A stretch of 35,886 bases of DNA from assembly GCA_003220435.1 (NCBI GenBank), contig QHSL01000029.1, positions 1 to 35,886 of the forward strand. Direction: 5' to 3'. The stretch is from Candidatus Rokuibacteriota bacterium (GTDB taxonomy: Bacteria > Methylomirabilota > Methylomirabilia > Rokubacteriales > CSP1-6). The first letter of the stretch is position 1. The number at the start of each line of letters is the position of its first letter. A program made the position numbers and the translations under genes. Shown piece by piece: positions 1 to 7,418 of the stretch. The notes beneath the pieces were generated by a model. That model worked only from the letters and a program-made list of their open reading frames with translations, was not told where the DNA came from and ran no database searches.

Positions 1-50
1 TCGGCCACGACTACGGCGGACGCCTGATGGCCGCCTGGCTCGACCGCTGA
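1..50 (+). CDS. C-terminal end of an unidentified protein (partial)
   Basis: The third forward frame is open from the window edge and reads GHDYGGRLMAAWLDR before a TGA at 48-50. Only 15 residues are visible, so the family cannot be named. The GHDYGG start is reminiscent of an alpha/beta hydrolase, but that is only a resemblance. It points the same way as the amidohydrolase operon, from which it is separated by the 71-476 repeat element. Confidence 0.4.
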   Translation, partial: GHDYGGRLMAAWLDR

Positions 51-70
51 CCATTCCGGCGGTCGTGGGT

Positions 71-476
71 TCGACGGCGAGGGCGTGACAGGGTCGAGAC
101 GACCACGCGGCACGCGTCCGCATGCCGCTTGCGGCTGGGCTCCATCCCGGCGCGACGACGTCCGTCGCCGCTACCAGGGCACGGGTCCCTTCGACCCTGT
201 CACGCCCGCACCGTCGACCACACGACCGGTTCTCCGCAGCGTGGCTCACTCCTGAGCGAGAGACTGGTGACGGCTCGCTGCGAAGCTGGACCGCTGAGCG
301 AGAGACGGCGCTGGGTCAGGCGGTGAGGGTGCGGCAGGGGTCGAAGGAACCCGTTCCCTCCACGCGGCGACGGACCGTTCTGCGCCGGGATGGAGCCCAG
401 CCGCAAGGGTATGCGGACGCATGCCGCGTGGTTGTCTCGACCCCTGCTGCGCCCTCTCCGGCTGACCCAGCGCCGC
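71..476. repeat. Nested inverted-repeat element: two hairpin units in opposite orientation
   Basis: This fills most of the 496-base gap between the first gene end and the amidohydrolase. Unit 1 (71-217) is bounded by 71-97 and 191-217, which are inverted copies matching at 25 of 27 positions. Unit 2 (305-476) is bounded by 305-344 and 437-476, inverted copies matching at about 35 of 40. The units are inverted copies of each other: 91-170 pairs with 365-443 almost throughout, and several differences are transitions that keep G-U pairing in RNA. A short direct repeat CTGAGCGAGAGAC sits at 252-264 with a near copy at 293-306. Reading frames across it are of low complexity and look spurious. No transposase is present, so it resembles a MITE, a BIME-like repeat pair or a structured RNA. 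Bases 477-546 hold only the ribosome binding site of the next gene. Confidence 0.8.
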
Positions 477-546
477 CGCCCCTCGGCGCTCGCTTGACTC
501 ATTCGCGCGGATGCATCACGATCCGCGTACTGCGAGGGAGGATCCG

Positions 547-2016
547 ATGGCCTATTCGACAGACTCGAAGTCGACAGCGGTTCGCGCGCAGCTCGACCAT
601 CCGGTCATCGACGGCGACGGGCACTGGCTGGAGCCGGTCCCGATCTTTCTCGACTACCTGCGCCAGGTTGCCGGCCCGTCGGTCGTCGACCGCTTTACGA
701 AGACGGCGAGGGAGCACATCGAGCGGGGCTGGTACACGATGACGCCGGCCGAGCGGCTCGATCGGCGGCCCACCCGGCCGACCTGGTGGGGTGAGCCGGC
801 CAGCACGCTCGATCGCGCGACCGCGATGGTGCCGAAGCTCTTCTACGAGCGGCTCGACGACTTCGGGATCGACTTCGCGCTGCTCTACACCTCGCTCGGC
901 CTCTTCCACATCGCCAACCCGGACGAGGAGCTGCGCCGGGCCATCGCGCGCGCCGTGAACCACATGAACGCGGAGATGTTCCGGCCGTACGCCCACCGCG
1001 TCGCGCCGGCGGCGGTGGTGCCGGTGCACACCCCGGAAGAGGCGATCGAGGAAGCAACGTATGCGGTGCGCGAGCTCGGCATGAAGGTCATCATGATCGC
1101 CAACCACGTGCGGCGGCCGGTCCCCGCGTTCGCGCGGCAGGCCGCCGACGCCACGCAGGTGCGCCACTGGGTCGACTCGCTCGCGTTCGAGAGCGCCTAC
1201 GACTACGACCCGCTCTGGGCGAAGTGCGTGGAGCTGAAGGTGGCGGTGACGGCGCACTCCGGCAGCATGGGCTGGATGGGCCGCGAATCGGTCGGCAGCT
1301 TCACGTTCAACCACATCGGCCACTTCGCGACGGCCAGCCACGCCTTCGCGAAGGCCCTGATCCTCGGCGGTGTGGTCCACCGTTTCCCGTCGCTCCGGTT
1401 CGCGATGCTCGAGGGTGGGGTGGGTTGGGCCTGCAACCTCGTGACCGATCTGATCGGGCACTGGGAGAAGCGCAACGGCCGCGCGATGGAAGCCCACACC
1501 CGCCCGACCAACCTCGACCGGCAGCGGCTCAAGGACCTGTTCGCCCGCTGGGGAGGGCACGCGTACGAAGACAAGATGGACGAGCTGATGAATTGCCTCA
1601 GCCTGGTCCCGCCGTTCCGCTCGGTCGAGGAGATGACCGAGCGCGAGTACCGCGAGCAGCTCGACGACTTCGCGGCTGCGCACGTCGGCTCGGCCGAGGC
1701 GCTGCGCCGGCAGTTCGCCGAGCACTTCTACTTCGGCTGCGAGGCCGACGATCCGACGACCGCGTGGGCCTTCGACACGCGCGGCCATCACCGCCTGCAC
1801 CCGATCTTCAGCTCCGACGTCGGACACTTCGACGTGACCGACATGACCGAGGTGCTCGAGGAAGCCCACGAGCTGGTCGAGCACGGGTTGATCACGCAAG
1901 ACGATTTCCGCGAGTTCGTGTTCGGCAACGCCGCCCGCCTGCACACGAGCCTCAACCCCGACTTCTTCAAGGGCACGGTGGTGGAGGACGCGGTGGCCAA
2001 GGAGCTGGCGCGCTGA
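547..2016 (+). CDS. Amidohydrolase family protein (ACMSD-like, Amidohydro_2)
   Basis: A 489-residue metal-dependent hydrolase of the amidohydrolase-2 type, expected to have a TIM-barrel fold. The strand-1 motif is IDGDGHWLEP (residues about 21-30), i.e. D-x-D-x-H rather than the classic D-x-H-x-H. HSGSMGW lies mid-protein, and SSDVGHFDVTDM near the C-terminus supplies a late aspartate expected at the metal site. I start at ATG 547 because GGGAGGA lies directly upstream; the in-frame ATG at 511 adds 12 residues and lacks a good site. The sirtuin gene overlaps its stop, so the two are probably translationally coupled. Substrate cannot be told. Relatives include decarboxylases and hydrolases of aromatic or lactone compounds, usually annotated only as amidohydrolase. 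Cytoplasmic, with no signal peptide. Confidence 0.88.
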   Translation: MAYSTDSKSTAVRAQLDHPVIDGDGHWLEPVPIFLDYLRQVAGPSVVDRFTKTAREHIERGWYTMTPAERLDRRPTRPTWWGEPASTLDRATAMVPKLFYERLDDFGIDFALLYTSLGLFHIANPDEELRRAIARAVNHMNAEMFRPYAHRVAPAAVVPVHTPEEAIEEATYAVRELGMKVIMIANHVRRPVPAFARQAADATQVRHWVDSLAFESAYDYDPLWAKCVELKVAVTAHSGSMGWMGRESVGSFTFNHIGHFATASHAFAKALILGGVVHRFPSLRFAMLEGGVGWACNLVTDLIGHWEKRNGRAMEAHTRPTNLDRQRLKDLFARWGGHAYEDKMDELMNCLSLVPPFRSVEEMTEREYREQLDDFAAAHVGSAEALRRQFAEHFYFGCEADDPTTAWAFDTRGHHRLHPIFSSDVGHFDVTDMTEVLEEAHELVEHGLITQDDFREFVFGNAARLHTSLNPDFFKGTVVEDAVAKELAR

Positions 2017-2768
2017 TCGACAAGGTCCGGCGGTTCATCGACGAGGCCGAGCGCATCGTGGTGCTGACCGGCGCCGGCATCTCGACCGACTCCGGCATCC
2101 CTGACTTCCGGGGGCCACAGGGCGTATGGACGAAGAATCCGGAAGCCGAGAAGATGTCGACGTTGCAGAACTACGTCGCCGACCCCGAGGTGCGCAAGCG
2201 GGCGTGGCGCAGCCGGCTCGACTCACCGGCGTGGCAGGCGAAGCCCAACGACGGCCACCGCGCGCTGGTCACGCTGGAGCGGAGGGGCAAGCTCGACACG
2301 CTGATCACCCAGAACATCGACGGGCTCCACCAGAAGGCCGGCTCCTCCCCTGAGCGTGTGATCGAGATCCACGGCACCATGCACGAGGTCGTCTGCCTCG
2401 CGTGCGGACAGCGGGCACTTATGGAGCGGGCACTGGCGCGTGTGCGCGCCGGCGAGGAAGACCCGCCGTGCCGGACCTGCCGCGGAATCCTCAAGTCGGC
2501 GACGATCTCTTTCGGGCAGGGGCTCGTGGAGGACGATCTGCGCCGCGCCCAGCGGGCGGCCGCCGCTTGCGATTTCATGTTCACGGTCGGCACGAAGCTG
2601 TCGGTCTACCCGGTCGCCGGCGTCGTCCCGGTCGCCAAGCGGGCGGGCGCGCGGGTCGTGATCCTGAACGCGGAGCCGACGGAGATGGACGAGCTGGCCG
2701 ATGTGGTGCTCCGCGGCTCGATCTCCGAGCTCTTGCCCCGCCTCGTGGAGAGCGCCGAGTGCCGGTGA
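2013..2768 (+). CDS. cobB: NAD-dependent protein deacylase, Sir2 family
   Basis: Removes acyl groups from protein lysines using NAD+, giving nicotinamide and O-acyl-ADP-ribose. From the start used here the protein is 251 residues, normal for bacterial sirtuins. Visible motifs are the NAD site TGAGISTDSGIPDFRG (19-34), TQNIDGLHQKAG (99-110), catalytic His120 in EIHGTMHE, and a zinc ribbon with C128-x2-C131 and C153-x2-C156. No ATG, GTG or TTG lies near the expected N-terminus. CTG at 2013 overlaps the preceding TGA as CTGA and is preceded by AAGGAG at 1999-2004, an ideal Shine-Dalgarno distance. It sits in the middle of a three-gene overlapping operon with two hydrolases, so it may regulate acylation in the same catabolic route; that role is inferred. 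Confidence 0.9.
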   Translation: MIDKVRRFIDEAERIVVLTGAGISTDSGIPDFRGPQGVWTKNPEAEKMSTLQNYVADPEVRKRAWRSRLDSPAWQAKPNDGHRALVTLERRGKLDTLITQNIDGLHQKAGSSPERVIEIHGTMHEVVCLACGQRALMERALARVRAGEEDPPCRTCRGILKSATISFGQGLVEDDLRRAQRAAAACDFMFTVGTKLSVYPVAGVVPVAKRAGARVVILNAEPTEMDELADVVLRGSISELLPRLVESAECR

Positions 2769-4699
2769 CCCGGTTCGAGGTCCGGCTGAAACGTCCGCTC
2801 GCGGGGGGCGCGTCGTTCGGCGATGCCGGCGCCTACGAGGAGCTGAAGGGGGCCCTTCGCTTCTCGGCCGACCCCAAGCACGAGGCGAACGAGCGGATCA
2901 CGGATCTGGTGCTGGCGCCGCGCGCGAGTGGAGGCCGCGTCGAGTTCGAGTCGGACGTCTCGATCCTGCTGCCGGTGGACCGCGCTCGGTGCAGCGGGCG
3001 CGTGCTGCTCGACGTGGTCAACCGCGGCAACACGGTCGCCGTCCCCAACTTCAATCGCGCGACGCGTCCCATCTTTCGCCCGGGCGCGGATCCCGATCCA
3101 CCGGTCGACGTCGGCGATGGGTTCCTGATGCGACGCGGCTTCGTGGTCCTCTCGTGCGGCTGGCAGTGCGATCTTCCAGCCGTGCCCGGGCTCTTGGGCC
3201 TGCGTGCGCCCGAGGCGATCGATCTCCAGGGCGGCCGCCTCACCGGGCGCGTCTACACGCAGCTCCAGAGCCCGGAGGCCGTCTCGTGCATGATGCTGTC
3301 CGATCGCGGCCACCGCCCCTATCCGGCGGCGGATCTCGACGAGCGCGACGCCATCCTCACGGTGCGCGATCAGCCCGACGGCCCGGCGGTCACGATCCCG
3401 CGCGCCCGGTGGCGCTTCGCGCGCGTCGCCGGCGGCCAGCTCGTCGCGGACCCGCACTACGTCTGGTATGACGGCGGCTTCGAGAAAGGGCGCCTCTACC
3501 AGGTGGTCTATACGGCGCGCGGCGCCCCGATACTCGGCGCCGGCATCGCCGCGCTCCGCGACGCGGCAGCCTGGCTCAAGCACGGCACGGCGCGCGAGGA
3601 CAACCCCGCGCCCGGCCGACTGCGTCACGCGTACGCGTACGGCCGTTCGCAGACCGGCCGGCTCCTGAGGACGCTGATTTACCACGACCTGAACCTGGAC
3701 GAGCGCGGCCAGGAAGCGCTCGACGGCATCATCGCCAACGTCGCGGGCGGGCTCCGCGGCGAGTTCAACCAGCGGTTCGGCCAGAACTCGAAGGACCGGC
3801 CGCACATGATGGACGGCGTCGTGCCGTCGACCGCCGAGGAGCTACATCGCCGGCTGGCCGCGCGCCGGAGCCCGCTGCGCGTCTTCTACACGAACAGCTC
3901 GGCGGAATACCACCGTGGCGACGCCTCGCTGGTGCACACCGACCCCGAGGGCATGCGCGACGTCTCGTCGGGGCCATCGGCGCGCGTCTACCACTTCGCC
4001 GGCACCGAGCACGGGCTGGGCGTGTGGCCGCCGACGGACCGGCGGGTGGCCGCGGCGGATCCGTCCGAGCCGCTCGAGCACTCGCAGAATCTGCGGAACA
4101 CGATCGACTACGCGCCGCTGCTGCGCGCGTGCTTGGTGAACCTCGACCGCTGGGTCACCGAGGGCGTCGAGCCGCCGGCCAGCCGCCACCCGCGCCTCGT
4201 CGACGGCACCGCGGTGCCGTTCGAGATGCTGAGCCAGGTGTTCGGTCGCATCCCCGGCGCCGCCTATCCGCGCCACCACGCGCGGCCGTGCCGGCTCGAC
4301 TTCTCGTCGCTGCCGCCGCGTCCCGGGCCTCCGTGCGGCTCGCTTGTGTCGGACGTCGACGCCGACGGCAACGAGGTCGCCGGCATCGTGCTGCCCGAGG
4401 TGGCGGTGCCGCTCGGCACCCACACCGGTTGGACGCTCCGGCATCCCGAGATCGGCGGCGCGGAGCAGCGGCTGGTCTTCGCCGGCGCGACGATTCCGTT
4501 CGCCCGCACGCGCCGCGAGCGCGAGGCGGCCGGCGACCCGCGGGCGTCGCTCGAGGAGCGCTATCGCTCGCGCGACGACTATCTCGGGCGCGTTCGGCAC
4601 GCCGCCGCGGCGCTCGCGCGCGAGCGCTACATGCTCGACGAAGACATCGAGCTGGCCGTCACGCTCGCGGCGCGAGCGTGGGACCACTGGACCACCTGA
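2759..4699 (+). CDS. Alpha/beta hydrolase domain-containing protein (Abhydrolase_10-like)
   Basis: A 646-residue predicted esterase or hydrolase of the large alpha/beta hydrolase-domain family. The N-terminal part begins PVTRFEVRLKRPLAGG and contains a beta-rich region. The nucleophile elbow is GRSQTGR, with Ser297 the likely catalytic serine, followed by IIANVAGGLRGEFNQRFG. A late histidine in HFAGTEHG is a candidate for the triad. GTG at 2759 is chosen because GGAG at 2747-2750 lies eight bases upstream; GTG at 2765 is an alternative. The start overlaps the sirtuin stop by ten bases, placing it in the same operon as the amidohydrolase and sirtuin. No signal peptide is evident. Specific substrate unknown. 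Confidence 0.82.
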   Translation: MPVTRFEVRLKRPLAGGASFGDAGAYEELKGALRFSADPKHEANERITDLVLAPRASGGRVEFESDVSILLPVDRARCSGRVLLDVVNRGNTVAVPNFNRATRPIFRPGADPDPPVDVGDGFLMRRGFVVLSCGWQCDLPAVPGLLGLRAPEAIDLQGGRLTGRVYTQLQSPEAVSCMMLSDRGHRPYPAADLDERDAILTVRDQPDGPAVTIPRARWRFARVAGGQLVADPHYVWYDGGFEKGRLYQVVYTARGAPILGAGIAALRDAAAWLKHGTAREDNPAPGRLRHAYAYGRSQTGRLLRTLIYHDLNLDERGQEALDGIIANVAGGLRGEFNQRFGQNSKDRPHMMDGVVPSTAEELHRRLAARRSPLRVFYTNSSAEYHRGDASLVHTDPEGMRDVSSGPSARVYHFAGTEHGLGVWPPTDRRVAAADPSEPLEHSQNLRNTIDYAPLLRACLVNLDRWVTEGVEPPASRHPRLVDGTAVPFEMLSQVFGRIPGAAYPRHHARPCRLDFSSLPPRPGPPCGSLVSDVDADGNEVAGIVLPEVAVPLGTHTGWTLRHPEIGGAEQRLVFAGATIPFARTRREREAAGDPRASLEERYRSRDDYLGRVRHAAAALARERYMLDEDIELAVTLAARAWDHWTT

Positions 4700-4744
4700 G
4701 TCGTCACTCGGCCGACGATCCGGCGCGCCTGGCGGATCGCGCCA

Positions 4745-4985
4745 TCACGAGCGGTCGGCGATCGCCTGGGCCGCCTCCGCCGAGGTGCGCACTCGCTCCA
4801 CGCCTTCATCCAACCGTCGAACAGGGAGCGCTCGTCCGTGCGCATGAGCTGGAAGCACCGGAAGTAGTCGAGGTCCACCCAGCTGCTGACGTATTCGAGC
4901 CCGGGCGGGAGCTGACGGCCGCGCTCGCGGGCGCGCCGATAGATCTCCGGGGCCGCGCATGCGGGATCTCCTCGACGATGTGCTA
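4745..4985 (-). pseudogene. Broken DUF3303-like gene
   Basis: On the minus strand one frame encodes EIYRRARERGRQLPPGLEYV, then SSWVD, RCFQLMRTDERSLFDGWM and KAWSE, which matches the pattern I know for DUF3303 family proteins of about 90 residues. The family's C-terminal stretch (VRTSAEAAQAIADRS then stop) follows in another frame. The roughly ten residues expected between these blocks are missing, so a small deletion has shifted the frame. At the 5' end HIVEEIPHARP appears in a third frame with no good start codon, suggesting a second lesion near 4950. Flanking bases 4700-4744 and 4986-5042 hold nothing recognisable. Sequencing error could mimic this, but the missing segment argues for genuine decay. 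Confidence 0.65.
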
Positions 4986-5042
4986 CGGCTCCTGACTCTT
5001 TCCGTCCCGGAACGAGCGTCGTCTCTCAGCGCTCGAACGTTA

Positions 5043-5057
5043 GCCGATCGGATCGGC
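5043..5057. promoter_or_regulatory. Palindrome upstream of the protoglobin gene (possible operator)
   Basis: GCCGATC-G-GATCGGC is a perfect 7-base inverted repeat around one central base, centred 43 bases before the GTG at 5093. A -10-like TAGAGT follows at about 5081-5086. The placement suits a regulator site for the protoglobin gene, but no regulator gene adjoins it and no second copy was seen. Confidence 0.3.
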
Positions 5058-5092
5058 CCTGGCAAGGCGAGGGCATGGTGTAGAGTCCGGGC

Positions 5093-5629
5093 GTGAGCTC
5101 GTACCTGCCGGGAACCGACATGACGCGCTTCATCCGCGAGCTGATGGAGTTCGTCGCGCTGAGCGACGACGACATCGAGGCGATTCGTCGCACCGCGCCC
5201 GTGGTGCTCGCGCACGAGGACGCGTTCACCCGGGCGCTCTACGACCACTTCCTCAAGTTCGAAGCGACGGCCCGGTTCTTCCTGGGTGACGACGGACGGC
5301 CGGATGCAGCGAAGCTCGAGCGGCGGCGGCACAGTCTGGCGCGCTGGCTACGCGAGACGGCGGAGGTCGCGACGACCCAGGAATTCTCCTACTACCTGCT
5401 CGCGGTCGGGCTCTCCCACAGCCACCGTGCCGACAGCCGCGGCGGCGTGGTGCCCCCGCACTTCGTCGTGGGCGCGATGAGCCTTGCCCAGACCGCGCTG
5501 GCGCGCCTCTTCCGCGAAACGCTCGGCGATGCGGGGAGGGCGCTCGAGGCGAGCCAGGCCTGGAACAAGCTCCTGCTCGTGCACCTGAGCGTCCTGCTCC
5601 TCGGCTACGTCCCGCCGGCGCGCCCCTAA
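5093..5629 (+). CDS. Single-domain protoglobin
   Basis: A 178-residue heme protein of the protoglobin/globin-coupled-sensor fold. The segment LYDHFLKFEATARFFL is the characteristic early helix of this family. LAVGLSHSHRADSRGG and VPPHFVVGAMSLAQ give candidate histidines for the proximal heme ligand. No methyl-accepting, GGDEF or kinase domain follows, so it is a stand-alone globin that may bind O2, NO or CO. It ends in a hydrophobic helix (LLLVHLSVLLLGYV) that belongs to the globin core. GTG 5093 is used; ATG 5120 is an alternative that drops nine residues. It is convergent with the FecR gene. The 63 bases between them are GC-rich and contain CGGCGCGCCG (5639-5648), with no uridine tract. Confidence 0.85.
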   Translation: MSSYLPGTDMTRFIRELMEFVALSDDDIEAIRRTAPVVLAHEDAFTRALYDHFLKFEATARFFLGDDGRPDAAKLERRRHSLARWLRETAEVATTQEFSYYLLAVGLSHSHRADSRGGVVPPHFVVGAMSLAQTALARLFRETLGDAGRALEASQAWNKLLLVHLSVLLLGYVPPARP

Positions 5630-5692
5630 GGGCGCGGGCGGCGCGCCGCGCTATGAGACGTGCGCTGCGCGCCGAATCCGAGGGCGACTAAT

Positions 5693-6583
5693 TTAGTTAC
5701 GGACGCCAGAGAGCAGGCTGTTGGTGACGGTCTTCATGACGTTCGGCGTAACCGGATTCTTCACGGTGTTCACCGTCGTCGTGACCGTGTTCACGACCGG
5801 GGCAACGATGCGCGTGTCGGGCGTGGTGCCGGGGACGGCCTGGATCGCATCGTTGATGGCCGCTTCCTTCACCTGCGCGTTCAGGGCCTCCGTGCTGGCG
5901 GCCGGGCCGGTCTGCGGCACGAAGCTGAATAGCACGGCAAGGCTCTCGGCGGTCTGTCGTGTGATCTGCTGAGGCGCGCCGATGGGCCTGGACGTGGTCA
6001 CGATCACCCGTTCGAGCATTCTGACGTCCACCGCGGAGCCGGTGAGCCGTCCAGCGCCGTCGAGCTTGGTGACGTCGACGAAGCCCTTGAGGATCGTGAT
6101 CGTCGACCGGTGGCCGTCGATCACGGGCTCGACCTCCGCGATCACGACGGTCCCGCGGACGGCGACGACCGCGTTCGGCGTCCTGATCTCGACGATCTCG
6201 CCCGACTTCATCTTTTCCTTGGCCACGGCGATCGCCGCCCGGCCGGCGGCGAGGCGCACCGTCGCCGTCCCCGGGATCTCGGTGATCGTGAGCACCGAGC
6301 GCTCTCGCGCCGTGACGGTCGCCTTGCCGCCGAGCAGGACGCGCACCGCGGAGTTCTCGCCTGTCGTGATCCGGTCGTGAAGCCGAACGTCGTCCTTGAA
6401 ATGGAGCGGCGCCGGCTGCGGGAGCGAGGCGCGCGCGACCGTCGCCGTCCCGACGACCTTCGTGACCACACCGGCATGCGGCTCTTCGGATCGGGCCACC
6501 GTCGGCAACGCCAGCACCGCGAGCGTGAGCAGGAGAGTTCCGAGAGCGCCGCGCGGGCGGCTCGACCGCGTGAACGTGTCCAT
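5693..6583 (-). CDS. Secreted FecR-domain protein
   Basis: A 296-residue exported protein. The N-terminus is a clear signal peptide: a basic start, then the hydrophobic GTLLLTLAVLALPTVA, with likely cleavage near ARSEE. A FecR-type domain follows: LHDRITTGENSAVRVLLG, RLAAGRAAIAV, EIRTPNAVVAVRGTVV and GFVDVT are typical of the all-beta FecR repeat. The C-terminus is a valine/threonine-rich low-complexity tail with repeated TVTTTVNTV-like units. ATG 6583 has GGAGGAG six bases upstream. No FecI sigma factor or TonB receptor is nearby, so it is not a classical iron-citrate regulator. It is more likely a periplasmic or surface protein. The 210 bases upstream (6584-6793) show only the hairpin listed next. 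Confidence 0.85.
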   Translation of the reverse strand: MDTFTRSSRPRGALGTLLLTLAVLALPTVARSEEPHAGVVTKVVGTATVARASLPQPAPLHFKDDVRLHDRITTGENSAVRVLLGGKATVTARERSVLTITEIPGTATVRLAAGRAAIAVAKEKMKSGEIVEIRTPNAVVAVRGTVVIAEVEPVIDGHRSTITILKGFVDVTKLDGAGRLTGSAVDVRMLERVIVTTSRPIGAPQQITRQTAESLAVLFSFVPQTGPAASTEALNAQVKEAAINDAIQAVPGTTPDTRIVAPVVNTVTTTVNTVKNPVTPNVMKTVTNSLLSGVRN

Positions 6584-6757
6584 GCCATCTCCTCCGGAAA
6601 TCGGGTTGACGAAAGTCCGGAGAAGCGAGACCGCAAGACGAGTGCCACGGGGGGCCCGCGCGACGCGGCGATTCGTCGGGGTGTTGGGGAACCGGCCCCG
6701 CGCGCGTGGCGCGGATTGGGTCGGATCGTTTCTTCTCGCGTGACGTGTTTCTGATCG

Positions 6758-6777
6758 CTCCGGAAGGGTTTCCGGAG
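6758..6777. terminator. Hairpin downstream of pdxH, terminator-like
   Basis: CTCCGGAA and TTCCGGAG form a perfect 8-base stem closed by the four-base loop GGGT. It lies 16 bases beyond the pdxH stop on the minus strand. There is no uridine run on either side, so intrinsic termination is uncertain. It could equally stabilise the 3' end of the five-gene minus-strand transcript. Confidence 0.4.
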
Positions 6778-6793
6778 ATGTGGACGCGCCCGG

Positions 6794-7372
6794 CTAGGGC
6801 TGGAGGCGTGTGGCGCGCCAGGCGCCGCCGCTGAAGCCGTCGGCGGCGGGCGCGAGCGCGCGCGTCCACAGCGCGCGATCGTGGGCGCGGGCGGGCTGGC
6901 CCACCCACAGCTCGACGCGCTCAGCCCACACGCGGTAGCCGCCCCAGCGTTTGGGGCGCGGCACGTCGTCGGCGAACAGGCTCGTCGCCTCCGCGATCTT
7001 CGCCAGGTACGCCGCGCGCGAGGCGATCGGCTGGCTCTGGTCGCTCGCCGTCGCGGCCAGGCGTGCGTCGCGCGGCCGCGAATTCCAGTACGCGTCCGAG
7101 TCCGCGTCGGGCGCCGGCGTCACCGGTCCCTCGATCCGCGCCTGACGCTCGAAGGCGTCCCAGTGAAAGACGAGCGCCGCGCGCGGGTTGACCTCGAGCG
7201 CGCGGCCCTTCGCGCTCTCGCGGTCGGTGTAGAAGCCGAGCCAGCCGGCGTGCGTGTCGATGCCGCGGCACAGCACGAGTCGAGCGGAGGGGCGACCGTC
7301 GGGCTCGACGGTCGCGAGCGTCATCGCGTGCGCGTTCCTGATCTCGGCGAAGGCCTCCTGCTGCCAGCTCAC
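6794..7372 (-). CDS. pdxH: Pyridoxamine 5'-phosphate oxidase
   Basis: Oxidises pyridoxine or pyridoxamine 5'-phosphate to pyridoxal 5'-phosphate with FMN. MTLATVEPDGRPSARLVLCR is the FMN-binding start of the fold. FYTDRESAKGRALEVNPRAA, VFHWDAFERQARIEGPV, YWNSRPRDARLAATASDQSQ and W-G-G-Y-R-V toward the end are family signatures. GTG at 7372 gives 192 residues, but the frame remains open upstream with PEPLPEDPLPLLVSWQQEAF, which matches the usual PdxH N-terminus. CTG at 7411 would give 205 residues, closer to the family norm, and would begin just after the upstream gene's stop. It is last in the minus-strand run with the FMN-dependent 2-hydroxyacid dehydrogenase and nitroreductase, all flavin enzymes. 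Confidence 0.92.
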   Translation of the reverse strand: MSWQQEAFAEIRNAHAMTLATVEPDGRPSARLVLCRGIDTHAGWLGFYTDRESAKGRALEVNPRAALVFHWDAFERQARIEGPVTPAPDADSDAYWNSRPRDARLAATASDQSQPIASRAAYLAKIAEATSLFADDVPRPKRWGGYRVWAERVELWVGQPARAHDRALWTRALAPAADGFSGGAWRATRLQP

Positions 7373-7418
7373 CAGGAGCGGCAGCGGGTCCTCGGGAAGG
7401 GGCTCGGGCAGCGCCGGC

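Noticed and set aside
511-546. Earlier ATG for the amidohydrolase
   Set aside because: The ATG at 547 has a GGGAGGA site directly before it; the added residues are not family-like.
122-742. Open forward frame across the repeat element and the start of the amidohydrolase
   Set aside because: Arginine/serine-rich low-complexity translation that overlaps a well-supported gene in another frame and the inverted repeats.
499-1944. Long minus-strand open frame opposite the amidohydrolase
   Set aside because: Typical GC-rich antisense shadow with E/R/V/H-rich composition and no motifs; the forward frame has clear family motifs.
2606-3805. Minus-strand open frame opposite the alpha/beta hydrolase
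   Set aside because: No recognisable motif, and composition matches other shadow frames in this window.
5639-5648. CGGCGCGCCG palindrome between the protoglobin and FecR genes as a bidirectional terminator
   Set aside because: Short, no loop and no uridine tract; could be chance.
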